The notes: a model not told the origin generated them from the sequence alone. 64,000 nt of DNA from Rhodanobacter sp. B04 (GCF_002001125.1 NZ_MUNV01000026.1:1-64000), one strand, 5' to 3'; shown: positions 1 to 8,690, counted from the first letter of the stretch. Numbers and translations are program-made.

Positions 1-1
1 C

Positions 2-2569
2 CTGGGTAGCGGCAGCATTGGCGGCAACCTGCAGGCGACCAGCAACAACGGTGCGGTCAGCGAGAGCGGCGCACTGGCGGTGAGCGGCACGAGCAACATC
101 AATGCGGGGACGGGCGCGATCACGCTGGCCAATGCCGGGAACAACTTCACGGGAGCGGTGAGCCTGACCGGTGGCACGACGCAGATCACGGATGCGGGTG
201 CATTGACGCTGGGTGCATCGAGCACGGGGGCGCTGACAGTGACCTCGGCTGGCCTGGCGATCAATGGTGCAGTGAACAGCACCACGGTGACGTTGAACTC
301 GAGCGGCGCGATCAGCGAAGGAGGCAGCGGCAGCCTGACCACAGGCAGCTTGAGCGGCCACTCGGTTGGTGCGACGACGCTCAACGGTGCGAACAAGATC
401 GGTACGTTGGGCAGCTTCGATGCCGCTGGCTTCAGCCTGACCAATGCACAGGCGTTGACGGTGGACGGTCCCTTGAATGGTGGTGCGAATGTCTCGCTGA
501 CGACGACCGCGGGTGATCTGGCGATCAATGGCGCGGTATCTGGCACGACCACGATGCTGACCTCCGCCGGTGCGATCACCGAAGGGGCGAATGGTGCGAT
601 CACCGCCGGAACGTTGACCGGAAGTTCGGTCGGCTCGACCGATCTGGATGGTGCCAATCACGTCGATGTCCTTGGCGCTTTCAATGCCGACTTCAGCCTG
701 ACCAATGCACAGACATTGACGGTAACCGGCCCGCTGAACGGTGGCCCAAGCGTGACGCTGACGACGACCGCAGGCGACTTGATCATCGATGGTGCGATCA
801 ATGGCACGACGACGACGCTGACCTCCGCCGGGGCGATCACCGAAGGAGCGGCTGGTGTGATCACAGCCGATACCCTGATGGGCAGTTCGCTGGGCGCGAC
901 CACGCTCAATGGCGCAAACCTGATCGGTACTCTGGGCAGCTTCAGTGCGGCGAATTTCGCGCTGACCAACGCGCAAGGGTTGACGGTGGTTGGCCCATTG
1001 AATGGCGGGGCCAGCACTTCGCTGGCGACGACCTCGGGTGATCTGGCGATCAACGGTGCCGTCAACGGCACGACGACGACGCTGACTTCGGCCGGTGCGA
1101 TTACCGAAGGTACAGGCGGTGCAATCACGGCCGGCACCTTGACGGGCGGTTCGACAGGCGCCACGACGCTGAATGGCACGAACGTGATCGGCACACTGGG
1201 CAGCTTCAGTGCAGCAGGCTTTAGTCTGACTGATGCACAGGCATTGACCGTAGATGGTTCGTTGAATGGTGGCTCCAGCACTTCGTTGACGACGACCTCG
1301 GGTGATCTGGCGATCAACGGTGCCGTCAACGGCACGACGACGACGCTGACTTCAGCCGGTGCAATAACCGAAGGTGCGGGCGGTGCAATCACGGCAGGCA
1401 CATTGACGGGCAGCTCGGTGGGCAGCACCACGCTCAATGGTGCGAACAAGGTTGGCACGCTGGGCAGCTTCAGCGCAGCGGGTTTTGCGTTGACCAATGC
1501 GCAGAGTCTGTCAGTGAATGGCCCGATCAATGGTGGCGCCAGCACCTCGCTGACGACGACCTCGGGTGATCTGGCGATCAACGGTGCCGTGAACGGTACT
1601 GCGACGACGCTGAAATCGGCAGGCACCATCACCGAAGGAGCGAATGGTGTTGTCACGGCGAGTACGCTGAACGGCCAATCGGCCGGAGCAACGACGCTCA
1701 ATGGTGCGAACAAGATCGGTACGCTGGGCAGTTTCAGTGCGGCAAACTTCGCACTGACCAACGCGCAGGCATTGACGGTGAGCGGGCCGCTGAATGGCGG
1801 CGCCAGCACGGCACTGACGACGACATCGGGTGGCTTGACGATCAATGGTTCCGTAAATGGCACGATGACCACGCTGAAATCGGCGGGTGCGATCACCGAA
1901 GGGACCGCCGGCGTCATCACTGCAGGCACGCTGAGCGGGCAGGCGGTTGGCCCGACCATGCTCGGCAGCAGCACGCAGACCAATAACAACATGGTCAGCA
2001 TGCTGGGCAACTTCTCTTCCACAGCCGGTTTCAGCATGACCAACACCACCACGCTGACGCTGGTTTCGGTCGGTGGTAGCGCGTTCAGCGTGAATGCGGG
2101 CACCTCGGCGTTCTACCTGTCGGTGACCAATGGCAACCTGTTCCAGACGGGCACCATCTCCCAGAATGGTGCCGTGCAGGTCTCTAATGCCACGGTGTTC
2201 GACGGACAGGGCGTATGGGGTTCCACTGGCCGCATGGGTATGGCATCGGCACCGATCTTCGTGGTGGGCACCGGCCTGCAGATGGTCGCCAATGTAGGTA
2301 TGCCGCCCGCGTACTTCTACGCGGTGGACAGCAGCGGAAACCTGCTGCCCTTGGGTGGCGGTTTTGCGGTCAACCTGCCTACGGCAACGGGCACCGGCAG
2401 CGCACAGAACGGCAACCATGGCGACTCTTACATCGATCCGAGCGTGATCACCGCCAACTACCGGTCGTACGGCATCGTGCCGTCCGGTTTGCGCTTGCCT
2501 GCCGACCAGCAAAGCGGTTGCGACCCGGATCAGCCGGATCAGCAGGATTGCCAGCAGGATGTTCAGTGA
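2..2569 (+). CDS. Filamentous-haemagglutinin-like repeat exoprotein, 3' part
   Basis: The frame is open from the left edge of the window to the stop at 2567-2569, so this is the C-terminal part of a larger protein. At least 850 residues are visible. They are rich in Gly, Ala, Thr, Ser and Asn, almost free of Cys and charged residues, and built of beta-helix-like repeats with signatures such as GAITEG, GTLTGSS and LTNAQALTV. Composition and repeat style are those of TpsA exoproteins of two-partner secretion. No transporter gene is visible. After the repeats (from about 1960) the sequence becomes non-repetitive and ends in an Asp/Gln/Pro-rich tail with two Cys. The internal GTG at 80 is not a credible start because the repeat-like sequence continues upstream of it. 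Role (adhesion, biofilm or contact-dependent toxicity) is inferred from family type only. Confidence 0.85.
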   Translation: MGSGSIGGNLQATSNNGAVSESGALAVSGTSNINAGTGAITLANAGNNFTGAVSLTGGTTQITDAGALTLGASSTGALTVTSAGLAINGAVNSTTVTLNSSGAISEGGSGSLTTGSLSGHSVGATTLNGANKIGTLGSFDAAGFSLTNAQALTVDGPLNGGANVSLTTTAGDLAINGAVSGTTTMLTSAGAITEGANGAITAGTLTGSSVGSTDLDGANHVDVLGAFNADFSLTNAQTLTVTGPLNGGPSVTLTTTAGDLIIDGAINGTTTTLTSAGAITEGAAGVITADTLMGSSLGATTLNGANLIGTLGSFSAANFALTNAQGLTVVGPLNGGASTSLATTSGDLAINGAVNGTTTTLTSAGAITEGTGGAITAGTLTGGSTGATTLNGTNVIGTLGSFSAAGFSLTDAQALTVDGSLNGGSSTSLTTTSGDLAINGAVNGTTTTLTSAGAITEGAGGAITAGTLTGSSVGSTTLNGANKVGTLGSFSAAGFALTNAQSLSVNGPINGGASTSLTTTSGDLAINGAVNGTATTLKSAGTITEGANGVVTASTLNGQSAGATTLNGANKIGTLGSFSAANFALTNAQALTVSGPLNGGASTALTTTSGGLTINGSVNGTMTTLKSAGAITEGTAGVITAGTLSGQAVGPTMLGSSTQTNNNMVSMLGNFSSTAGFSMTNTTTLTLVSVGGSAFSVNAGTSAFYLSVTNGNLFQTGTISQNGAVQVSNATVFDGQGVWGSTGRMGMASAPIFVVGTGLQMVANVGMPPAYFYAVDSSGNLLPLGGGFAVNLPTATGTGSAQNGNHGDSYIDPSVITANYRSYGIVPSGLRLPADQQSGCDPDQPDQQDCQQDVQ
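377..1957 (+). repeat. Six tandem 88-residue (264-nt) repeats within the exoprotein
   Basis: Copies begin near 377, 641, 902, 1166, 1430 and 1694. The second is one codon short (87 residues). Each contains the order T-L-N-G-A-N, LGSF, LTNAQ, LNGG, LTTT, INGAVNG, LTSAG and AITEG. Some copies are nearly identical in DNA: 1027-1089 and 1291-1353 match over 63 nt, exactly 264 nt apart. More diverged copies lie upstream. Confidence 0.9.
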
Positions 2570-2607
2570 TTCCGTGAGTTGATTGGCATGCATGGGATGA
2601 TTCATTC

Positions 2608-3717
2608 ATGAAAGCAGGCAGGCTCGGCGCAGGCATCTTGTTCGGATTGCTTGCGCCGTGCTTTATCGCTCCAGTACCGGCGCAGATCGCTCCCCGGCTG
2701 ACCGGAGCGACCATTCTCACCCAGCTTGAAACGGCTCGGCATGACTTGGCTGCCCGCGCCGCAAGCCTGCCCAACTCCAGTCTTGCGGCGACTAGTCAGC
2801 GGCTTGCGCAACTTGCGGAAGCACTGCGCAAGGCACTTGGCAATGACGCAGAAAAACCGATCGACATCATCGGCACGGATGCAAAAGCCAGCGCTTATCG
2901 CGCCTCTGCAGCAGTCCAGCGCACGCAGGCGTATCTCGATGCGACCAAGGGCTGCCTTACGGCTGATGCGACAACAATGGCGGATGCATTGGCCACGACG
3001 GTGGATCTGCTTGCCAGCGAATCCGGTTCGTCCAAGACGCAGCCCGTGATCAACGGGGTCGAGACCATGGATCACCGACAGTTGTTCGTACTGGGCAACG
3101 GCAGCAAGGAAGTGGCTTTCGCCTTGGTGGGTACGAATCTGGTCGATACCCAGTGCGAGGATCCGTTGGTCAGCGCGACTGACCGGCAGGGCAAGCGGCT
3201 GGCCATCCAGCCCAGTGTCACTGGCGTATCGCCAAGCCGTATCGAGTTGAAGCTGGCGAACAGTGCCGATCTCCAGTCGGGCAGCTATGTATTGCATGTG
3301 CAGTCCAAGCACAAGGCGTTCCTGGTGGGCTGTACCGCACAGCCGGAGGCCATCGCCGTCGTGCAGGCCGCGCCGCCCGTGAAGGCTACGGTGAACTACG
3401 CGCTCACGGCGACTTGCCGCGCCAATGGTGCCGAGCATGCGATGCCACCCGTGACGGGAACGCTGCCGGATCTCGCCGGCGGCAATACCGTGTCGCAGCA
3501 AGTCGTCACGAATGGCTGCAGTGATCCAGTGAGCTACGCGATCACGGCCACCGTGACTTTCAGCGATGGACACAGTGCCTCGATCGGGCCGATCAGCCAG
3601 ATCGCATCGGCGGGCATCACCGCCGGCTTGCAGGGCGGTTATTCACTGAGCTGGGACCCGTCGGTTCATCAGATTTTCGTGCACACCTCGCCAAGTACCT
3701 GCAAGGGTGTTTACTGA
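2608..3717 (+). CDS. Secreted protein of unknown function downstream of the exoprotein
   Basis: A 369-residue protein starting 38 bp after the exoprotein stop, on the same strand and probably co-transcribed. The N-terminus has two basic residues, a hydrophobic stretch (about residues 8-22) and a likely signal-peptidase site before Q-I-A-P. The mature part starts with an Ala-rich, probably helical region (about 35-125) followed by Ser/Thr/Val-rich sequence that looks beta-sandwich-like (about 140-369), with several Cys. No ribosome site stands out before the ATG. I do not recognise a named family. Position suggests an accessory periplasmic or surface factor for the exoprotein; that is inference. 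Confidence 0.75.
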   Translation: MKAGRLGAGILFGLLAPCFIAPVPAQIAPRLTGATILTQLETARHDLAARAASLPNSSLAATSQRLAQLAEALRKALGNDAEKPIDIIGTDAKASAYRASAAVQRTQAYLDATKGCLTADATTMADALATTVDLLASESGSSKTQPVINGVETMDHRQLFVLGNGSKEVAFALVGTNLVDTQCEDPLVSATDRQGKRLAIQPSVTGVSPSRIELKLANSADLQSGSYVLHVQSKHKAFLVGCTAQPEAIAVVQAAPPVKATVNYALTATCRANGAEHAMPPVTGTLPDLAGGNTVSQQVVTNGCSDPVSYAITATVTFSDGHSASIGPISQIASAGITAGLQGGYSLSWDPSVHQIFVHTSPSTCKGVY

Positions 3718-3813
3718 ATCACCGATCCGGCCCAGGTCGGCCAAGCGGTCGTGGCCATGACATGGTGCGCAAGCACATGCTGAAATGCCGGCATCGGTTG
3801 TGTACTGCGTCGA

Positions 3814-3839
3814 GGATGCCCCGTCAGGGTGGGGCATCC
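3814..3839. terminator. Hairpin between convergent genes
   Basis: A 9-bp perfect inverted repeat (3814-3822 with 3831-3839, GGATGCCCC / GGGGCATCC) with an 8-nt loop lies between the 3' ends of the secreted protein gene and tssA. There is no T-tract, so it is at best a weak or bidirectional terminator. Confidence 0.4.
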
Positions 3840-3869
3840 GTGGCACTCCTCGGCCTGAGTCTCCTGGCC

Positions 3870-4913
3870 TCAGCTATCCTCGGGCTCGCCGGAAACAATC
3901 CGCAGTTCCGAGATGCCGCCTGGCGCCAGATCCTTGAGCAGGTCCATGAAGTCTCTGCCGACCAACCGTTGCGCTCGGCGTAGCAGCAGGGGGACAGGGC
4001 TCGATGGCTCGCACTTGTTGTAGTAATCACACAGCTCGTCAATTCTGCGGATGACATCCTGCGGCCCGCTGATGGCGCCTGTGGATGCACGGACGGCGCC
4101 CCCGCTGCCACCGCCGTCACCCCCGCCGCTGCCATCCTCTTCGCCTGCCACATCCAGTTGCGGCAGGCGCCGTGCGAGCTGTGGATCCAGAAACTTCTTC
4201 ACTTCGTAGATGTCGCTGAGCAGGGTTTTCAAATCCGGCCCGGCGCTGCCCACGTGATCGGTGAAAATGCGGTCGATGGCCTTGGCGTGTTCGAGCGACT
4301 CGCTGATGGCGGCAGTGATCGCCACCAGATCCTCCTCGGGGCAATCCATGCAGCAGGCTTCGATTTCAGTCATCGATGCTTCCGGCCCGCTGCTCTCCGT
4401 GGTGGTCTTCAATGTACCGTTGGCGATGCGCAAGTCGCGCAAGGCAAACCGGCCCATGCGGGGCGACTGCACGAAAGGCGTGGTGCGGAAGAAGCGCAGT
4501 ACGCCCTGCACATCGCCAAGCGGAACGACGGCATTGACGCGTGAAGTCGGATCGTTGTCGTCTTCGGCATCAAGCTGCGGATGCACGTCGTCCCAGAAGT
4601 GTTCCAGCAGGCCTCGTACCAGGCCCAGGCCGGCATTCCAGCCTGGCATGCCGGAAGTTCGCATCCAGGCGGTAGTGAGGTGAACCGCGGCGCGCAGGTC
4701 CTTGGAGCGGCCGAGCACGGCTTCGGCCAGTTCGATGACCTTGTCCCAATCGGGGTCTTCGGCCGCCTTGACGGTGTCCCCCACCGCGCGCTCGGCCTTG
4801 GGCGCGGCGGCACGTTCGAGTGCGAGAAATTCCGCGTCGTATTCCAGGTCGTCACCCGACGGGGTGTCATCGCTGATCGGCGCCAGCAAGGACTCCAGAT
4901 TGAATTGCCTCAT
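3870..4913 (-). CDS. tssA: Type VI secretion system protein TssA (ImpA family)
   Basis: A 347-residue protein. The N-terminal ImpA domain (about residues 1-200) begins MRQFNLESLLAPI, followed by a conserved acidic DDTPSGDDLEYD segment and DPDWDKVIELAEAVL. The C-terminal part carries the EPSSPVPLLLRRA motif typical of short TssA proteins. TssA caps or primes the baseplate and tail-sheath of the type VI apparatus in the cytoplasm. The ATG at 4913 is preferred over in-frame codons up to 4952 because homologous sequence starts at MRQFN. A Gly/Ser-rich linker (about residues 255-270) separates the domains. No other tss gene is in the window, so the gene is an orphan here or lies at the edge of a cluster that does not continue on this side. 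Confidence 0.9.
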   Translation of the reverse strand: MRQFNLESLLAPISDDTPSGDDLEYDAEFLALERAAAPKAERAVGDTVKAAEDPDWDKVIELAEAVLGRSKDLRAAVHLTTAWMRTSGMPGWNAGLGLVRGLLEHFWDDVHPQLDAEDDNDPTSRVNAVVPLGDVQGVLRFFRTTPFVQSPRMGRFALRDLRIANGTLKTTTESSGPEASMTEIEACCMDCPEEDLVAITAAISESLEHAKAIDRIFTDHVGSAGPDLKTLLSDIYEVKKFLDPQLARRLPQLDVAGEEDGSGGGDGGGSGGAVRASTGAISGPQDVIRRIDELCDYYNKCEPSSPVPLLLRRAQRLVGRDFMDLLKDLAPGGISELRIVSGEPEDS

Positions 4914-5132
4914 GGCTTTACACCGCAGCTGGAAGGGTTTCGGCATTATCACAAATTATGGATACAAAACCAGTTGTTCAATCCGTTCAGGAGGTGCCCG
5001 AAAACCGGTTGGCGGCGGGTATCCATATGCCCGGGCCAGTTAGCCTGCAAATATTGAAAAATGGAATGGAACACAGGCGATCGCAGCCTGATGCGAATCA
5101 CTCGGGTCTGCTGATCAACCCTGCGCCGCGCG

Positions 5133-5165
5133 ATAGCGAAAATCCGTGCCCGGGATTTTCGCTAT
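5133..5165 (-). terminator. 13-bp inverted repeat overlapping a stop codon
   Basis: Perfect 13-bp arms (5133-5145 and 5153-5165; ATAGCGAAAATCC / GGATTTTCGCTAT) with a 7-nt loop. The right arm contains the TAG stop (5162-5164) of the leftward gene that ends there. The arms carry A and T tracts, so it could terminate in either direction, and it seems to separate this operon from tssA. Confidence 0.55.
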
Positions 5166-5449
5166 TCGTCCTCAGGCTCACCCTGGTCCGGCGCAACATA
5201 GTCGGGATCTTCCGAATCGCGCGCGTGTGCGATCGCGTTCTGCAGGCGAAGGTTAAGCCTGTCCCAGGCCAGGATCACCTTGCCCGAGTGAACGGCATCG
5301 ACAGCTGAGAGCGATACCACGAAATCGCCCGCGTTTTCGATATAGATGACCAGCTCCGGCAGGCCGTGGCGGATTTCGCGAACGGAGCCGACTCCTTCGT
5401 CGCCGTCGGCGACGAAGACCATGAATCCCTCGCGGATCTGTTCATGCAT
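5162..5449 (-). CDS. Small conserved hypothetical protein (PRC-barrel/DUF2171-like)
   Basis: A 95-residue acidic protein. I chose the ATG at 5449 because GGTGGAG lies six bases before it; the in-frame ATG at 5470 has no such site. Visible pattern: short beta-strands (FMVFVADG, GSVREI, LVIYIEN, FVVSLSAVDAV) then a helical stretch (VILAWDRLNLRLQNAI) and an acidic tail. The start G-x-x-V-x-x-D-G-D-x-G-V-G resembles DUF2171/PRC-barrel regulatory domains. It sits 24 bp after the FMN reductase stop and is probably co-transcribed. Function unknown. Confidence 0.7.
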   Translation of the reverse strand: MHEQIREGFMVFVADGDEGVGSVREIRHGLPELVIYIENAGDFVVSLSAVDAVHSGKVILAWDRLNLRLQNAIAHARDSEDPDYVAPDQGEPEDE

Positions 5450-5473
5450 GACGCGCTCCACCTGTAGCATTTT

Positions 5474-6028
5474 TCAGCGGGCGAAGCGCCTTATCCATGC
5501 GCTGTAGTTGTCGACAAAGCCCTGCAGGAATTTCCGGGTGCCATCGTTGCTGATCGAACCGTCGTCGGCGATCAATTCGTCCTTGAAATGGATAAACACT
5601 TCCGGCTGGGCCAGCACGGGCACGTCCAGATAGGCCAGCACGTTGCGCAGATGTTGTTGCGCCAGTGCCGTGCCAGTCGAGCCGACCGAGGTACCGATCA
5701 CCGCACCGGGTTTGCCAGCAAACGAGTTGGTGCCCCAGGGGCGCGAGGCGATGTCGATGGCGTTCTTGAGCACGCCGGGTATCGAGCGGTTGTATTCGGG
5801 CGTGACGAACAGCAGTCCGTCGGCCGATTCAATATCCTTCTTCAGGCGGATGGCGGCTGCCGGATAGGCGGCATCGAAATCCTGCGAATAAAGCGGCAGA
5901 TCGTTGATCTGGACATGCTTGAAGCCGAATTCGGCCGGGGCGAGCTTTTCAATTGCACGGGCAAGCCGGCGGTTGAACGAATCCACGCGCAGACTGCCAA
6001 CCAGTACGGCGATCTTCAGCTGACTCAT
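5474..6028 (-). CDS. NAD(P)H-dependent FMN reductase
   Basis: A 184-residue flavodoxin-fold protein of the NADPH-dependent FMN reductase family (ChrR/YieF, azoreductase and quinone reductase relatives). It has the phosphate-binding GSLRxxSFNRRLA segment near residues 11-23 and the family signature PEYNRSIPGVLKNAID, which contacts the flavin ring. It would transfer two electrons from NAD(P)H through FMN to quinones, azo dyes or metal ions. The ATG at 6028 is chosen for AGGAG eight bases upstream; the longer frame to 6190 lacks homologous sequence. Cytoplasmic. The small DUF2171-like gene follows 24 bp downstream. Confidence 0.9.
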   Translation of the reverse strand: MSQLKIAVLVGSLRVDSFNRRLARAIEKLAPAEFGFKHVQINDLPLYSQDFDAAYPAAAIRLKKDIESADGLLFVTPEYNRSIPGVLKNAIDIASRPWGTNSFAGKPGAVIGTSVGSTGTALAQQHLRNVLAYLDVPVLAQPEVFIHFKDELIADDGSISNDGTRKFLQGFVDNYSAWIRRFAR

Positions 6029-6360
6029 GGACGCTTCTCCTGTGAGTGGCGCTAAGGCGGACAAGCAACGTACGGTCTTGAAGCGGCGCCAAGGCAATCC
6101 GTCGCCCAATAGCTTTTCGGCGGAAAGCGGTGGCACGTGCATTTGTGCATGCGGGTGACCCAATCTACGCCGGTGTGGTGTCAAATCCAATCACGAGGTC
6201 GCGCCCGGTAGGGCAGGGTTCCCATACTCCAATCCCCCGTTGCCGAGGACGGGTCGATTTCGCCGGTCGTTGCGGCAACGACTGTTGCAGCCGTGTACTC
6301 TTGGCGGTCAGCCAAGGCACCTGCCTTCACCCGTTTGTCTTCAACTCGTGAATAACGCCC
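6029..6360. other. 332-bp divergent intergenic region
   Basis: Lies between the leftward FMN reductase gene and rightward dapD, so it should hold both promoters. I could not fix either promoter. The only clear structure is the palindrome at 6266-6282. Confidence 0.6.
6266..6282. promoter_or_regulatory. 17-nt palindrome upstream of dapD
   Basis: GTCGTTGC and GCAACGAC are perfect 8-nt arms around a single G, 79 bp before the dapD ATG. Spacing and symmetry fit a dimeric repressor site, but no regulator is known from the sequence. Confidence 0.3.
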
Positions 6361-7188
6361 ATGCAAGCCATTGAAGCCCTGATCGACGATGCCTTCGCGC
6401 GTCGTAGCGAACTGACCCATGCCGAAATCGAGACCCACCTTCGCCCCGCGGTGAACCAGGTGATCGAGTTGCTCGAATCCGGCGAGCGCCGCGTGGCCGA
6501 ACCGGATGGCCACGGCGGCTGGACGGTGAACCAGTGGCTCAAGAAGGCCGTGTTGCTGTATTTCCGCATCAACGACAACCGCGTGGTCGACGGTGGTCCG
6601 GCACAGGCATTCGACAAGGTTCCGCTGCGCTTCGCCCACGGCAATGACACCGAGCTGCAGAACCTTGGCGCGCGCGTGGTGCCCGGTGCGCTGGTGCGTC
6701 GCGGCGCGCATATCGCGAAGGATGCGGTGCTGATGCCGAGCTACGTCAACATCGGTGCCTACGTGGGTGCCGGCACGATGGTCGATACCTGGGCCACGGT
6801 GGGCTCCTGTGCGCAGATCGGCGCTGGCGTGCACCTGTCCGGCGGCGTCGGCATCGGTGGGGTGCTGGAGCCGCTGCAGGCCAACCCGACCATCATCGAG
6901 GACAACTGCTTCGTCGGTGCGCGTTCGGAAGTGGTCGAAGGGGTGGTGGTGGAACGCGGCAGCGTGATCGGCATGGGCGTGTTCCTGGGCCAGAGCACAC
7001 GCATCTACAATCGCGCCACCGGCGAAACCAGTTATGGCCGCGTGCCGGCCGGCAGCGTGGTGGTATCCGGCAGCTTGCCGGCGAAGGACGGCAGCCACAG
7101 CCTGTATGCCGCGATCATCGTCAAGCAGGTGGATGAGAAGACGCGCAGCAAGACCGGCATCAACGAACTGCTGCGGAGCGCCGAATGA
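6361..7188 (+). CDS. dapD: 2,3,4,5-tetrahydropyridine-2,6-dicarboxylate N-succinyltransferase
   Basis: A 275-residue enzyme, close to the E. coli length of 274. It succinylates tetrahydrodipicolinate with succinyl-CoA in the succinylase branch of diaminopimelate/lysine synthesis. The N-terminal helical domain (about 1-95) is followed by left-handed beta-helix hexapeptide repeats (about 100-230, e.g. [22 protein letters not shown]) and the conserved segment [15 protein letters not shown]. The TGA overlaps the start of the next gene by four bases, so translation is probably coupled. dapE lies 1.5 kb downstream in the same direction. Confidence 0.97.
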   Translation: MQAIEALIDDAFARRSELTHAEIETHLRPAVNQVIELLESGERRVAEPDGHGGWTVNQWLKKAVLLYFRINDNRVVDGGPAQAFDKVPLRFAHGNDTELQNLGARVVPGALVRRGAHIAKDAVLMPSYVNIGAYVGAGTMVDTWATVGSCAQIGAGVHLSGGVGIGGVLEPLQANPTIIEDNCFVGARSEVVEGVVVERGSVIGMGVFLGQSTRIYNRATGETSYGRVPAGSVVVSGSLPAKDGSHSLYAAIIVKQVDEKTRSKTGINELLRSAE

Positions 7189-7541
7189 GCCCGGTCATCT
7201 ACGGTCTGCCCAATTGCGATACCTGCAAGAAGGCACGCAACTGGTTGGCCCGGTTCAACGTCGAACACAGCTTCGTCGACTACCGCGCGGATCCCGTGCC
7301 GGCGGCCACGCTGAAAGCCTGGGCGCAGCAGCTCGGCGGCTGGGAGAAACTGGTCAACAAGTCCTCGACCACCTGGCGCAACCTGCTGCCGCAGCGCAAG
7401 AACCCCGGCAGTGATCCGGAGTGGACGCTGCTGCTGAAGGAATACCCGGCGCTGATCCGCCGCCCGGTGGTCGTGCAGGCAGACGGTTCAGTGAGCGTCG
7501 GCTACACCGACAACGGCTTCAAGAAACTGTTCGGTCATTGA
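7185..7541 (+). CDS. ArsC/Spx-like thioredoxin-fold protein (YffB type)
   Basis: A 118-residue member of the ArsC family. The N-terminal [16 protein letters not shown] has the C-x-x-C pair (Cys11 and Cys14) of the thioredoxin fold, and the C-terminal half has the conserved RRPVVV segment of arsenate reductase-like proteins. YffB-type proteins are not proven arsenate reductases; a glutathione-dependent reductase role has been proposed. Its start overlaps the dapD stop (ATGA). The dapD-(ArsC-like)-dapE order suggests co-expression with lysine synthesis rather than arsenic resistance, since no ars genes are near. Confidence 0.88.
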   Translation: MSPVIYGLPNCDTCKKARNWLARFNVEHSFVDYRADPVPAATLKAWAQQLGGWEKLVNKSSTTWRNLLPQRKNPGSDPEWTLLLKEYPALIRRPVVVQADGSVSVGYTDNGFKKLFGH

Positions 7542-7548
7542 TGCCGAC

Positions 7549-8613
7549 ATGACGAATCATCGAGCGCGGCGGTTTGCGAGCAATCTGCGGATCGAGCGCG
7601 ATAATGGCGCGCTTTACGCACGGCTGGCTGAGCTGGCCACCGATGCGCGATTGAGTCGTGTCTATCGGCGCATCGCCGCTGGCGAACAGGCCAACGCGGG
7701 TTTCTGGGAGGCGCGCCTGCGCGAGCTCGGCATGCCTGTGCCGCCCATGCGCGTCGGCCTGCGCGTGCGCGCGTTGAGCTGGTTCGCGCAGCGCTTCGGC
7801 ACGGAGTTCGTGATGCCGACCGTGGTGCGGCTGGAACATGCCGACCACGACGACACGCCGGTGGATCGCAGCGGTCATCGCGACCATTTCGTGTCGCCGC
7901 GCGAGCATGGCATGCTCGATGGCCGGCACCGCACGCAGAGCGGCAATACGCTGCGCGCCGCGGTGCTGGGAGCCAACGACGGGCTGGTTTCCAATGTCAG
8001 CCTGGTGATGGGCATGGCTGGGGCAGTATCGGGCGATCGCGCCGTGCTGCTGGCTGGCCTTGCCGGACTGGTGGCCGGTGCCTGCTCGATGGCACTGGGC
8101 GAATGGCTGTCGGTGAACAGTTCGCGCGAGTTCTACCAGGCGCAGATCACCGAGCGGGCCGAGCGCCTCGCGGTGGCACCGGAAGATGGCCTGGAGCACA
8201 TCGCGGGCATTTATCGCGAGAAAGGGCTGGAACCGAATGCTGCCGAACACCTGGCCGAGCATATCGCGGAGACGCCGCGCGCCGCGCTGGACATGCTGGT
8301 GCGCGAGGACCTGGGCGTCGACCCGGGCGAACTCGGCGGCTCGGCGTATGGCGCAGCGGTCTCGTCGTTCTGCCTGTTTGCGTGCGGTGCGCTGTTTCCG
8401 GTGGCGCCGTACTTCTTCCTTGGCGGCCATGCGGCGCTGCTGGGCAGCATCGGCTCCACCGCGGCCGGGCTGACCCTGATCGGCATCGGCACCTCGCTGT
8501 TCACCGGACGCAGCATGCTGTTCTCGGTGGCTCGCCAGTTCGGCATCACCGCGGCGGCCGCCATGATCACCTATGCGGTGGGCCATCTGCTGGGTGTGCT
8601 GCTGGGCGGCTGA
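7549..8613 (+). CDS. Membrane-bound ferritin / VIT1-CCC1 family iron or manganese transporter (MbfA-like)
   Basis: A 354-residue two-part protein. Residues about 1-110 form a helical, Glu/His-containing rubrerythrin-like segment (IERDNGALYARLAE, then AAGEQANAGFWE). Residues about 130-354 are a VIT1/CCC1 transporter domain with GANDGLVSNVSLVMG, the SMALGEWLSVNSSREF motif, a charged cytoplasmic loop and three C-terminal membrane segments. MbfA proteins export or detoxify Fe(II) (and Mn). The gene starts eight bases after the ArsC-like stop and precedes dapE, so it appears inserted in a dap operon. Confidence 0.88.
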   Translation: MTNHRARRFASNLRIERDNGALYARLAELATDARLSRVYRRIAAGEQANAGFWEARLRELGMPVPPMRVGLRVRALSWFAQRFGTEFVMPTVVRLEHADHDDTPVDRSGHRDHFVSPREHGMLDGRHRTQSGNTLRAAVLGANDGLVSNVSLVMGMAGAVSGDRAVLLAGLAGLVAGACSMALGEWLSVNSSREFYQAQITERAERLAVAPEDGLEHIAGIYREKGLEPNAAEHLAEHIAETPRAALDMLVREDLGVDPGELGGSAYGAAVSSFCLFACGALFPVAPYFFLGGHAALLGSIGSTAAGLTLIGIGTSLFTGRSMLFSVARQFGITAAAAMITYAVGHLLGVLLGG

Positions 8614-8690
8614 TCGGGCTGACGGCAAGCCGGTGCGCGGGCTTGGTATGCTGCGCAGGCTTTTGCCTCCCTGGTCTACCGTGAGTGTCC

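Noticed and set aside
658-2103. 481-residue leftward open frame opposite the exoprotein repeats
   Set aside because: Mirror of the repeated GC-rich coding strand; Pro/Val-rich, repeats with the same 264-nt period, no ribosome site.
3762-3983. Possible 73-residue gene between the exoprotein companion and tssA
   Set aside because: Runs into the 3' end of tssA and across a hairpin; no ribosome site or conserved sequence pattern seen.
7185-7541. Arsenate reductase of an arsenic resistance operon
   Set aside because: YffB-type sequence, coupled to dapD, and no arsB/arsR genes nearby.
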